Assembly (NCBI GenBank): GCA_046290495.1
Contig: JBKAGT010000005.1
Coordinates: 1,054,001-1,118,000, forward strand
Direction of reading: 5' to 3'
Length of the DNA stretch: 64,000 nucleotides
Source: PGYR01 sp046290495
GTDB taxonomy: Bacteria; Bacteroidota; Ignavibacteria; Kapaibacteriales; UBA2268
Within the stretch, counting starts at the first letter, position 1; each line of letters starts with the position of its first letter. Below the pieces are notes generated by a model that saw nothing but the letters and a program-made list of their open reading frames with translations, made no database searches and was not told the origin of the DNA. The position numbers and the translations under genes are program-made. This document shows, piece by piece, positions 47,178-55,276 of the stretch.

Positions 47178-48182
47178 ATGAAAAAATTCCTGATAAATAT
47201 CACCTTATTCTCGCTTCCAATTCTGTTACTATTCTCAGAGGCATTTTTACCAGTAGAGTTCTTTTCCTACAGACCTTGGGAGGCCTTAATGTATAGCCAC
47301 AGTGATTATTTAGTGCCATACTATCCAAATGCTGACTTGACTATGGAGTCAGAAGGTGATTTGTGCCACCACACGGCAAATGCAATTGCAAAAAATGAAA
47401 GATGGGTAACAGACAGCATGGGCTACAGAAATAGTCAATTCATCAGCAATCCAGATATACTTATTATTGGCGATTCATTCATAGTGGGTAGTAGCTTAAC
47501 TCAGGATTCAACATTGGGAAATGTGCTCAATAGATTATACCGTCATGATAAATTAATATATACCATGTCTCCCTCACCATTTATAGATTTCGTGAGAATT
47601 ATAAATAGTGGCAAGATCGAAAAACCTAAGACAGTAATTTTTTCTAATGTTGAGCGTTCAATCCCAAAACCTTTAGATAAATCACAATACGATGATGCCG
47701 TTCATAACCCATCTGAAATAAGTATTTTTAAAGACAAAGCTACAAGAATGTATTCACTCAACTATCTTTATGCCCGAATAACTGGTAAAAATGGACCTGG
47801 TATTGCTGGAATTAATGGTGAAATGTTTTTTCTGAATGGAGAAAATCAGGAATATTTGTACGATAGAATAGAAGAAGTTTGTGACAATATACTTACTTAC
47901 AAGCAGTACTGCGACTCGATTGGAGTAGAGTTCATATATATGCCAATGCCCAATAAAGAGACAGTATATTATGAGCTAGTTCCACTTGATGAACAACCAA
48001 ACTATATCAATCAACTTACAGAAATGCTCACAAAAAAAGGTGTTAATGTAATTAACACCTTAGAAATCTTTAATACTGAAAGAGAGCAGTCTAAACAATT
48101 GCTCTATCAATTGGATGACACTCATTGGAATTCGAACGGGGTAAAAGTTATAGCGAACGAAATTAGAAAAACTGTTAACTAG
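47178..48182 (+). CDS. SGNH-hydrolase-like protein, MBOAT partner
   Basis: The 334-residue protein has an N-terminal membrane anchor or signal (NITLFSLPILLLFSEAFLP), the SGNH block I motif GDSF (S100) and the late DDTHWNSNG segment holding D314 and H316, so the Ser-Asp-His triad is complete. Proteins of this type next to MBOATs (AlgJ/AlgX-like, or DltD-like) finish transfer of the acyl group to the glycan in the periplasm. Together with the MBOAT gene it makes a two-gene O-acylation module. The last 4 bases overlap the proposed frameshifted tail of the convergent lipoprotein gene. Confidence 0.85.
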   Translation: MKKFLINITLFSLPILLLFSEAFLPVEFFSYRPWEALMYSHSDYLVPYYPNADLTMESEGDLCHHTANAIAKNERWVTDSMGYRNSQFISNPDILIIGDSFIVGSSLTQDSTLGNVLNRLYRHDKLIYTMSPSPFIDFVRIINSGKIEKPKTVIFSNVERSIPKPLDKSQYDDAVHNPSEISIFKDKATRMYSLNYLYARITGKNGPGIAGINGEMFFLNGENQEYLYDRIEEVCDNILTYKQYCDSIGVEFIYMPMPNKETVYYELVPLDEQPNYINQLTEMLTKKGVNVINTLEIFNTEREQSKQLLYQLDDTHWNSNGVKVIANEIRKTVN

Positions 48183-48323
48183 TCAGTGAGATAGAATTTT
48201 ATATAGTAAGTATAGAAACTTTGAAAGTTTACTTCTCCAATCTCAATTTCATTTTCATAAACTGGATAGTATCTACCATTACTACATACAATTACTAAAT
48301 AATAATCATTAGATTTTAGAGTA
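48179..48323 (-). other. Open continuation of the lipoprotein gene in another frame (probable frameshift)
   Basis: Directly after the lipoprotein stop the minus strand stays open in the +1 frame for 47 codons, beginning with Ser-Ile-Asp-Thr-Leu-Lys and ending in TAG at 48181-48179. The translated tail (SNDYYLVIVCSNGRYYPVYEN and a following YYIKFYLTD end) looks like ordinary protein sequence. Removing one T from the T5 run just before the stop would join it to the upstream frame. Confidence 0.65.
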
Positions 48324-48884
48324 TCAATTGAAAAAGTTGTTTAGATTTAAAGTATCATTAATTCTTTTTCCATAATAATAATCATCAACAGACTTAATTA
48401 TATCTTTTGTATTAATTTCTTCTTGAATTTCACACTTGTACCAGCTGTTTTCAACTTTATTAAATTGAATGATAGGTAAATTACTTTTAGAGATTGTATC
48501 TCCACTACTCATGTTTGTAATTCTAATCGGTTCAATTTGCTCCAAAGTAACGTTAAAATCATATCCCTCATAGTTAAAAACTTCAAATTCTATATATCCT
48601 TCACTTGCCTCATTATCAACGAGTTTGTATTCAGCTTTTTTAACCCTTTTTAGTATTTTTTTATTAATAAATGCAGAATCTACATCTGAAAATAAATGAG
48701 ATGGAGTTCCAAATGTTGCAAAAAGTGAATGATCAACCGTTTTATTATTCTCACCGCTTACAATTAATATATTTTCAACATCTATTCTTGAGTCAGGAAA
48801 ATAGTCAATAATTATATCATCGCTACATCCAATAAGATATAAGCAAAGTAGTAATATGATAATTATATTCTTGGGTGAAGACAC
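48324..48884 (-). CDS. Lipoprotein of unknown function, probably cut short by a frameshift
   Basis: The best start is GTG at 48884, one base after the ispH stop; a TTG at 48896 also fits. A lipoprotein signal (IIIILLLCLYLIGC) is followed by a beta-rich body with no motif I recognise (ENILIVSGENNKTVDH; IRITNMSSGDTISKSN). The annotated reading ends at a TGA right after a run of five T, while a shifted frame continues to 48179 (see separate entry). Functionally unknown; the coupling to ispH is probably only positional. Confidence 0.65.
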   Translation of the reverse strand: MSSPKNIIIILLLCLYLIGCSDDIIIDYFPDSRIDVENILIVSGENNKTVDHSLFATFGTPSHLFSDVDSAFINKKILKRVKKAEYKLVDNEASEGYIEFEVFNYEGYDFNVTLEQIEPIRITNMSSGDTISKSNLPIIQFNKVENSWYKCEIQEEINTKDIIKSVDDYYYGKRINDTLNLNNFFN

Positions 48885-48885
48885 T

Positions 48886-49803
48886 CTACACCCCAACAGC
48901 TTCCTTGTTGGTGTGCCATTCTTCTATCGCTGCTTTTACTTTATCCAAATACCACTGCGGAGTCGATGTAGCACCAGTTATACCAATTAGCTCACTATCT
49001 CCAAACCAGTCCCAATCTATTTCTTTTACATCTTCTATATAGTACATATTTGGGTTGAATTGCTTCATGTGCTTGAATAAGCTCTTACCATTGGATGAAT
49101 TTCTACCGGCTACAAATATGATGATATCATTATCTTTAGCGAATTGGACTACTTCTTCATCTCTTCCCCAAACTTCTTTACAAAGTGAGTTCTTGAATTG
49201 GAAGTGATCCTTAGTTTCGCCACCCTCTACGAAATTCCTTACCTTACTTTCTATTACTTCTCTTATCTCATGGTAAGTGGATTTCTCCATTGTAGTTTGA
49301 GAGAATAGAACTGTTGGCTTGGTAAAATCAACTTTTTCTAATGCTTCTTCTGCACTCAAAATAATAACGCAATTATCGTTAACCATACCTCTTAGTCCTA
49401 TAACTTCGGCATGATTTGGTTTTCCATATATTACTACTTGGTAGCCTTTATCATAGTATCTTTTTACTCTGTTCTGAAGACCAGTTACAAGTGGACATGT
49501 AGCATCAACCAGCTTTACCCCTAGCTCTTCTGCTCTTTGGAATGTAGATGGCGGTTCACCGTGAGCGCGAATAAGTACAGTAGCTTTTTCGTCAGTTTTT
49601 GCTAATTCCTCAATTCCCAAGTGGTCGATAGTTTTTAGCCCTTTTTCAGCTAGTCTTTCAATTTCTTTGGGATTATGGATAATATGACCTAGTACATATA
49701 CTTGTTCATCTTTGTCAGCTCCAGCCAATGTTTCTTCTGTAATCTTAATAGTCCTTACTACACCCCAGCAGAAACCAGCAGAATTATCTATTTTTACTTG
49801 CAT
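48886..49803 (-). CDS. ispH: 4-hydroxy-3-methylbut-2-enyl diphosphate reductase
   Basis: IspH is the last enzyme of the MEP isoprenoid pathway, reducing HMBPP to IPP and DMAPP with a [4Fe-4S] cluster. The three cluster ligands C12 (GFCWGV), C103 (DATCPLV) and C208 (SLCKEV) are all present; RAHGEPPS is the conserved substrate segment. The 305-residue length is typical. It lies 58 bases downstream of cmk in the same direction, a pairing seen in many bacteria. Its product feeds uppS, also in this window. Confidence 0.95.
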   Translation of the reverse strand: MQVKIDNSAGFCWGVVRTIKITEETLAGADKDEQVYVLGHIIHNPKEIERLAEKGLKTIDHLGIEELAKTDEKATVLIRAHGEPPSTFQRAEELGVKLVDATCPLVTGLQNRVKRYYDKGYQVVIYGKPNHAEVIGLRGMVNDNCVIILSAEEALEKVDFTKPTVLFSQTTMEKSTYHEIREVIESKVRNFVEGGETKDHFQFKNSLCKEVWGRDEEVVQFAKDNDIIIFVAGRNSSNGKSLFKHMKQFNPNMYYIEDVKEIDWDWFGDSELIGITGATSTPQWYLDKVKAAIEEWHTNKEAVGV

Positions 49804-49861
49804 TATTATACTCTTATTTTTTTCTCTCTTTGACGTAAAGTTGCCTTTAACTATTGCAAAT

Positions 49862-50533
49862 TTATGAGTTTATAATATCATTTGCTAAAGAAATAACCAA
49901 ATTCGTTTGTTGTTCTATTGTTATATCAGAAGTGTCTATCACCTTGGCATCATCAGCTTTACGCAGTGGGCTAATCTCACGATTACTATCATACTCATCT
50001 CTATCAGCTATTCTTTTAGCTACTTCTTCTTTGCTCACATCTTCGCCTGCTGTCAATAGCTCCTTTGTTCTCCTTTCTGCTCTCGCTTCTATAGATGCGT
50101 GCATATATAACTTCAAATCTGCATTTGGGAAAACCACAGTACCAATATCGCGTCCGTCCATAACAACGCCACCAACTTTACCCAACTCTCTCTGCTGATC
50201 AACTAATTTTTCTCTAACTATTCCCACTGCAGCAACTGGACTAGCCATTTTTGTAACCTCTGCAGTTCTAATTTCTTTGCTAACATTTTCACCGTTCAGA
50301 ATTGTCAGCTGCCCCGCATCGCTCGGTTGAAGTTCTATTTTTATTTCACTCATTAGCTTATCAAAGTCAAAACCTTCTATATCCTCACCAGTCCTAAGAA
50401 AGGCCAAAGTAGCAGCTCTATACATAGCGCCAGTGTCAATGTATATATAGTCTAATCGCTTTGCAACTTCACGTGCAGTAGTTGTCTTACCTGATCCTGC
50501 TGGACCGTCCAATGCTATTATTATCTTTTTCAT
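49862..50533 (-). CDS. cmk: Cytidylate kinase
   Basis: The 223-residue enzyme phosphorylates CMP and dCMP with ATP. It shows the P-loop GPAGSGKTT (10-18), YIDTGAMYRA in the NMP-binding region, VVMDGRDIGTVVFP, and the LID segment RRTKELL followed by RIADRDEYDSNRE. Its ATG shares the last base of the HAD gene stop (TAATG), so translation is coupled. Confidence 0.96.
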   Translation of the reverse strand: MKKIIIALDGPAGSGKTTTAREVAKRLDYIYIDTGAMYRAATLAFLRTGEDIEGFDFDKLMSEIKIELQPSDAGQLTILNGENVSKEIRTAEVTKMASPVAAVGIVREKLVDQQRELGKVGGVVMDGRDIGTVVFPNADLKLYMHASIEARAERRTKELLTAGEDVSKEEVAKRIADRDEYDSNREISPLRKADDAKVIDTSDITIEQQTNLVISLANDIINS

Positions 50534-51234
50534 TATTTACTTATCCTATCTATTTCTGAGTAAAAGTAATCGATATTGGTAAAATCACTTAGTAAAGAAT
50601 CCGAATTGTTTGACTCAAAGAAATCAAAATTATCTCTTTCGGAAACAATCATTACGCTCATTCCATTGTCCTTAGCTGCCTTTATATCTGCTAAGGTGTC
50701 ACCAATAATAATCGAATTATTGAAGCTATATAAATCTTGATTTACAAAATGATTCACTCTGTCAATTGCTAACGGTGGCAAATCACTTCTTACGGGACTA
50801 TCGCACCCAAAAGCACCACAATCAAAATATCTATCTAATTCGTATGAAGACAGCTTTTGTTTCGCATTTAGTTTAGAGTTTCCAGTAAGTAGCGCAATAT
50901 CATAATCTGTACTAGACTTCAATTCTGTAATCAATTCCATAACACCTGGAATCAATTCTATATAATCAGGTGTACAATACCCTTTGAATCTTTCCAGCTT
51001 CAATTCCCAGAACTGATCTATCTTAGGTGCAATCAAACTACCATCAAACCCTATAGCCTGTGCCATTTGTTGCAGGATCTGCAAGTCAGTATTCCCAGAA
51101 AATACAGGCATCTGATCTATAGTAATCTTCTGATTATATACATCAAAAAAAGTGTCAATGAATATATTCTTTGACACTCCTTTCTTCATGTTCAATATTG
51201 TACCATCTATGTCAAATAGAAGTAGTTTTTTCAT
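50533..51234 (-). CDS. HAD-superfamily phosphatase (phosphoglycolate phosphatase-like)
   Basis: The 233-residue protein carries HAD motif I FDIDGT (D8, D10), a helical cap domain, motif II in the DIALLTGNSKL segment, and motif IV GDTLADIKAAKDNGM. The cap topology suits the Gph/PgmB-like group that dephosphorylates small phosphosugars or phosphoglycolate; substrate not assignable. It sits between ssb (5-base gap) and cmk (1-base overlap). Confidence 0.88.
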   Translation of the reverse strand: MKKLLLFDIDGTILNMKKGVSKNIFIDTFFDVYNQKITIDQMPVFSGNTDLQILQQMAQAIGFDGSLIAPKIDQFWELKLERFKGYCTPDYIELIPGVMELITELKSSTDYDIALLTGNSKLNAKQKLSSYELDRYFDCGAFGCDSPVRSDLPPLAIDRVNHFVNQDLYSFNNSIIIGDTLADIKAAKDNGMSVMIVSERDNFDFFESNNSDSLLSDFTNIDYFYSEIDRISK

Positions 51235-51239
51235 GCTAT

Positions 51240-51692
51240 TTAGAACGGTACATCGTCGTCAAATTCATCACTTGTGTCTTTGTCTTCGAACTTGTCATAA
51301 TTAGGTTGTTGGTCACCCGCGTGTGATGGTCCACCTTGGGAGCCACCGTCACCGCCACTACGTGAGTCAAGCAAAATCATATCACGCGCTAGCACTTCAG
51401 TTATATACTTAGTTGTACCTGATTGATCTTCATAAGAACGAGTTTTCAGCTTACCCTCTACTAATACTTTGCTACCTTTGCTTAAATATTTACCAGCTCT
51501 TTCAGCTAAGTAATCCCACATAACTACTCTGTGCCAGTCTGTAGTGTCCTGCCAATTGCCAGACTTGTCTTTGTAGCTCTCAGTTGTTGCTAAGTTCAAA
51601 GTACAAACTTGTTTTCCTTGAGGTGTAGTTCTTATCTCAGGGTCTCTACCCAAGTTTCCTAATAATGAAACTCTATTTAAACTCTTTGCCAT
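51240..51692 (-). CDS. ssb: Single-stranded DNA-binding protein
   Basis: The 150-residue protein has the OB-fold domain (residues 1-105: LNRVSLLGNLGRDPEIR, WHRVVMWDYLAERAGKYL, VEGKLKTRSYEDQSGTTKY), then a Gly/Ser/Gln-rich linker and the acidic C-terminal tip DDDVPF that recruits repair and replication partners. It coats ssDNA at forks. Confidence 0.96.
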   Translation of the reverse strand: MAKSLNRVSLLGNLGRDPEIRTTPQGKQVCTLNLATTESYKDKSGNWQDTTDWHRVVMWDYLAERAGKYLSKGSKVLVEGKLKTRSYEDQSGTTKYITEVLARDMILLDSRSGGDGGSQGGPSHAGDQQPNYDKFEDKDTSDEFDDDVPF

Positions 51693-51710
51693 TTTTTTTA
51701 CCTTTCTTTT

Positions 51711-52649
51711 TTAGAAATAATACACTTGTGTTCCGATACCAATATAAGAATCTTTTTGATTAAAAAACATTCCGTGCATACTTAATCCATCATGTGCATA
51801 AATTCCAATGAATATTGCTCTGTTATTTCCAAAGTTATATCTAAGTCCTGCTTGGGCATTACTCACACCATAGTATGCGTCATCAAATCCACGAAGTGAG
51901 AAGTTATAGCCCATTTCGAAAACTATATTTTCATACAAACCTTCAGTATATTCAATACCAGTGATTAATTCAATTGGCTGAATATCTTTGGGAATTTTTG
52001 AGAACACATAGTTAATACCAAGGTAAGGAGAGATTTTTCTGTAAGTCTCACTCGAAAAGGCGTTTACTCTATATATTACTTCAAGGAACTCTCTACTATA
52101 TACAAATGGTTCAGTAATAAACTCATTGTCAATAGTATAGCCATCTATCAAGTGTGAAGATATATGAGCTAACCGTAGTCTTAGCTGTTCAGTACCATTG
52201 AATAAATTGCCGAATATTGGTTTGTCTTCAAAAGTAAAAGCCGAGTTCACACCAAAGTAATAATCTGTAGTCTCAACTGGAAATTTGAATCTTCCTTCAC
52301 TTCTTAGTCGAGTGTAGGTCATCATATCTACACCAAAAGTGGAGTTTTCACCCATATCAAACAAATCGAATGAAGCTCCAATATCCATTCTTAATCTTTC
52401 TTCACTTGGCTGACCTATGAAACCAATTCTCGCTTCGTAAGGGTTAGCTATAAGTGGTTCGAAGTTTAAAATAGGCACACCACTAGTTGCTAAAGTGTTC
52501 TTATGGCTATCTGATAAACCACACCCAAAATATACATTTTCATTATTTGCTGTTGAATCTCCTTTGACGAAATCAACACTTACTTGCGTTGAATCTTCTG
52601 CTATTGCAAGAGTTACCGAAAAAAATATTAATGCGATGATTACTCGCAC
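51711..52649 (-). CDS. DUF1207-like outer-membrane barrel protein
   Basis: The 312-residue protein has a signal peptide (VIIALIFFSVTLAIAE). It shows the DUF1207 pattern LRLRLAHISSHLIDGY, an FVYSREFLEVIYRV strand, ISPYLGINYVFS and a C-terminal YIGIGTQVYYF strand ending in Phe as in BAM substrates. DUF1207 proteins are lipid A-deacylase-like barrels by fold, but no such activity is shown for this one. The start is GTG three bases after the sugar-transferase stop; no ATG lies before the signal peptide. Confidence 0.78.
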   Translation of the reverse strand: MRVIIALIFFSVTLAIAEDSTQVSVDFVKGDSTANNENVYFGCGLSDSHKNTLATSGVPILNFEPLIANPYEARIGFIGQPSEERLRMDIGASFDLFDMGENSTFGVDMMTYTRLRSEGRFKFPVETTDYYFGVNSAFTFEDKPIFGNLFNGTEQLRLRLAHISSHLIDGYTIDNEFITEPFVYSREFLEVIYRVNAFSSETYRKISPYLGINYVFSKIPKDIQPIELITGIEYTEGLYENIVFEMGYNFSLRGFDDAYYGVSNAQAGLRYNFGNNRAIFIGIYAHDGLSMHGMFFNQKDSYIGIGTQVYYF

Positions 52650-52652
52650 AAA

Positions 52653-54128
52653 CTACCCACCTTTGCCACTGAAGACAACGCTGATAGTTCTAGCTAGTAT
52701 ATAGAGGTCTAAGAACATAGACCAGTTACGGATGTAATAAATATCAATCATTATTCTTTCTTCAAAGCTACTTTCATTCCTGTCAGTAACTTGCCACAGG
52801 CCACTGATGCCTGGCTTCACTTGGAGTATCATTTCGTCGTTGCCTCCCATCTTGATTTTCTCCCATGGGATATAAGCTCTTGGACCAATTAGGGACATCT
52901 CCCCTTTTATCACATTCCAGAACTGTGGTAACTCATCCAAGCTGAACTTACGTAGGAATTTGCCAATTCTTGTTAGACGAGGGTCGTCATTCAGCTTATG
53001 GTATATTTCGTATTCTGCTTTTAGCTCTGGGTTCTTTTCTAGCAGTTCTTCTAATCTATCCTCTGCATCTGTGTGCATAGTACGGAATTTCACAATTTTG
53101 AATCGACCATCGTGTAAGCCCATTCTTGTTTGCTTGAAAAGAATCTTCCCTTTTGAGTCAAGCCAAATTAGTGACGCAACAACACCGAGAACCGGCAATG
53201 CTAAGAAAGTTAATATTGATGCTAAAGTAATATCGAAAAGTCGTTTCTGAATTCTAGCACTTCTCTTAGTCAATGTTTGCTTTACTTCAAGCCCAAGCAA
53301 TCCACCAAACTCTTTAGTAGAAACCCAAAGAGTAGAAATACCAAATAGATTAGGTATGACAATAGTATTCTCAAAGTGCTTAGAGTATTTCATAATAATC
53401 TTGCGTTGCACTTCTGATTGTACCTTAGGCATAGCAATAATAGATTGCTCTACCTTAAGTTTCTTTTGTAATTCAGGGATAACATCTAGTCCACCAATCA
53501 CAGGTATACCATCGATATAGCCCCAAGTGTCCACATTATCATCTACAGCAACTATAGGCCTTAGTCCTAATTTCTTATGCTTTCTTAGTGAGTTAATTAC
53601 TTCTTTACCTGCATTACCAGCACCAATTATAATAACAGGAATACCCCACCAAGACTTCTCGCAGAACATCTTCTTGATGAACGAGCGACCTAATGGTATT
53701 GTTAAGAAAGTAATAGCCCAAGACATTAGGAATGACAGACGGGAGAAATCCCAAAAGTCATTGATGAAGAATGTCAGGCCAGCCATTAGCCCATAGATAA
53801 TGGAACTAGTGTAAAAGATGTTTCTAATTTCATCTATCACATCAATTCCAAATCCAGGATAAAGACCACGTACATAAAATGCCATCATGAAAAGTGGTAC
53901 TATAACTGGTAGTACACTTAGATACATGTCGTATGGTGCAGCCGGTTCGAAGAACAAATTGCGAATAAATACTGAAGCTACGACAGAAAGCACAATAAAT
54001 AGTGCATCTGACGTCATCAGTAATAGAGAAGCTATTAACTTACGAGGAGCAACGGTCTTAACTGGAAAGTCCTTTGCATTCCTGGTTTTTAATAACTTTG
54101 ATAGCTCATTGAGAGTTGGAGTCTGCAT
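52653..54128 (-). CDS. Polyprenyl-phosphate sugar phosphotransferase (WbaP/WcaJ type)
   Basis: The 491-residue protein has four N-terminal membrane segments, a CoA-binding-like cytoplasmic domain (IIGAGNAGKEVINSLRKHKKLG) and the C-terminal bacterial sugar transferase domain: KRLFDITLASILTF, KQTRMGLHDGRFKIVKFRTM, RKFSLDELPQFWNVIKGEMSLIG and VKPGISGLWQV. It starts synthesis of an exopolysaccharide, capsule or O-antigen by moving a sugar-1-phosphate to undecaprenyl phosphate. Glycosyltransferases are not next to it. It heads the run that continues through ssb, cmk and ispH. Confidence 0.92.
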   Translation of the reverse strand: MQTPTLNELSKLLKTRNAKDFPVKTVAPRKLIASLLLMTSDALFIVLSVVASVFIRNLFFEPAAPYDMYLSVLPVIVPLFMMAFYVRGLYPGFGIDVIDEIRNIFYTSSIIYGLMAGLTFFINDFWDFSRLSFLMSWAITFLTIPLGRSFIKKMFCEKSWWGIPVIIIGAGNAGKEVINSLRKHKKLGLRPIVAVDDNVDTWGYIDGIPVIGGLDVIPELQKKLKVEQSIIAMPKVQSEVQRKIIMKYSKHFENTIVIPNLFGISTLWVSTKEFGGLLGLEVKQTLTKRSARIQKRLFDITLASILTFLALPVLGVVASLIWLDSKGKILFKQTRMGLHDGRFKIVKFRTMHTDAEDRLEELLEKNPELKAEYEIYHKLNDDPRLTRIGKFLRKFSLDELPQFWNVIKGEMSLIGPRAYIPWEKIKMGGNDEMILQVKPGISGLWQVTDRNESSFEERIMIDIYYIRNWSMFLDLYILARTISVVFSGKGG

Positions 54129-54478
54129 TGTATATCTATCTTTTATTAAACTTACCTGTAAAAGGTATAAGTATTAGCATATATCCACATATATTAATTA
54201 GACAATATCCATGCCTAAAATATATTAATAAAGCTTTCGCAATTTTAAAAGCCTACAAAATAATACATTTTAATCATAAATTCAATAAAAATGAGAAATA
54301 TAGAAACTCCGTTAGAATTGTGTTTTAATTATCAGTTTTGTCAACCGTCTATTTATATAGACACATGAACACGAAAAACGTCTCCGAGATGACAAAAAAA
54401 ATTTATTAATTATAGTACGGAGTCTGGTTCCGAAAGGTTCGGATCTGGTAGTAAATTATTTTTAAATTATGCTGGTAA
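54129..54478 (-). other. 350-base intergenic region upstream of the sugar-transferase gene
   Basis: No convincing gene was seen. A perfect 6-base-pair palindrome with a 3-base loop (TCCGAA AGG TTCGGA, 54429-54443) lies 35 bases past the lpxA stop, with an A-run at 54394-54400 that would read as T on the minus strand about 30 bases later; too distant for a standard terminator. The part adjacent to 54128 presumably holds the promoter of the sugar-transferase operon, but no TAnnTTTG match was found. Confidence 0.5.
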
Positions 54479-55246
54479 CTACCTAAGAATGCCACGTTTG
54501 GAGTTTTCAATAAAATTGATACATTCTTCAATTTCATCTGACATTTCATAATTTTTCTTATAATATGCTATACCATCTCTGTTGTTTTTCCCAGAAAATA
54601 ATACAACATTGTAGAAGTTTTGTATCTCTTTGATCTTCTCAGTTGTGAATCCTCTTCTACTAAGACCAACTTTATTAATTCCTTCAACTTGAGCTGGGAT
54701 TCTACCGAGTAAACAGTAGGGAGCAACATCTTTAGTTATTTTTGAATCAGCACCCAGCATAGTGTGTTTACCTACTGTACAGAATTGTGTAATCTTAACA
54801 ACGCCACCGATAACTACCCAATCATCTATGGCTACGTGACCAGCTAATTGAGTTGTGTTGGACATGATAATATTACTACCTAAGTGGCAATCATGAGCTA
54901 TGTGGCAATATGCCATAATCAAGTTATTATCACCAAGGACAGTTTTGCCAGTTGCAGTGGTACCTCTGTGTATAGTTGCACATTCTCTGATTACATTATC
55001 ATTACCGATAATAGTCTGTGTGGGTTCATTATTATACTTCAAATCTTGTGGTTCAGCAGAGATAACAGCACCTGGAAAGAATCTACAATTATTACCAATT
55101 CTAGCACCATTGTAGATTACTACATTTGCGTGAATATCAACATTGTCACCTATTATAACATCATCTTCTATAATGCTGTAAGGGCCTATTTTCGCATTTT
55201 TACCAATCTTCGCCTTATCTGATATTATTGCTGTGCTGTGTATCAT
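54479..55246 (-). CDS. lpxA: Acyl-ACP--UDP-N-acetylglucosamine O-acyltransferase
   Basis: LpxA adds the first 3-hydroxyacyl chain to UDP-GlcNAc in lipid A synthesis. The 255-residue protein is a left-handed parallel beta helix of hexapeptide repeats (IGKNAKIGPYS, VIIGDNVDIHANVVI), with catalytic H118 in CHIAHDC and the C-terminal helical part (GLSRRGFTTEKIKEIQNFY). It lies 30 bases downstream of lpxC-fabZ, as in other Bacteroidota and Chlorobi. Confidence 0.96.
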   Translation of the reverse strand: MIHSTAIISDKAKIGKNAKIGPYSIIEDDVIIGDNVDIHANVVIYNGARIGNNCRFFPGAVISAEPQDLKYNNEPTQTIIGNDNVIRECATIHRGTTATGKTVLGDNNLIMAYCHIAHDCHLGSNIIMSNTTQLAGHVAIDDWVVIGGVVKITQFCTVGKHTMLGADSKITKDVAPYCLLGRIPAQVEGINKVGLSRRGFTTEKIKEIQNFYNVVLFSGKNNRDGIAYYKKNYEMSDEIEECINFIENSKRGILR

Positions 55247-55276
55247 ACTTAATTTGAGTATATTTTTATTCTTATT

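Noticed and set aside
54116..54328. 70-codon plus-strand frame in the 350-base intergenic region
   Set aside because: It starts inside the divergent sugar-transferase gene, has no ribosome-binding site and an AT-rich low-complexity product (Ile, Lys, Tyr); most likely chance.
54429..54443. TCCGAA-AGG-TTCGGA palindrome
   Set aside because: Stem of six with no adjacent T-run on either strand; not convincing as a terminator, possibly a protein-binding site but unsupported.
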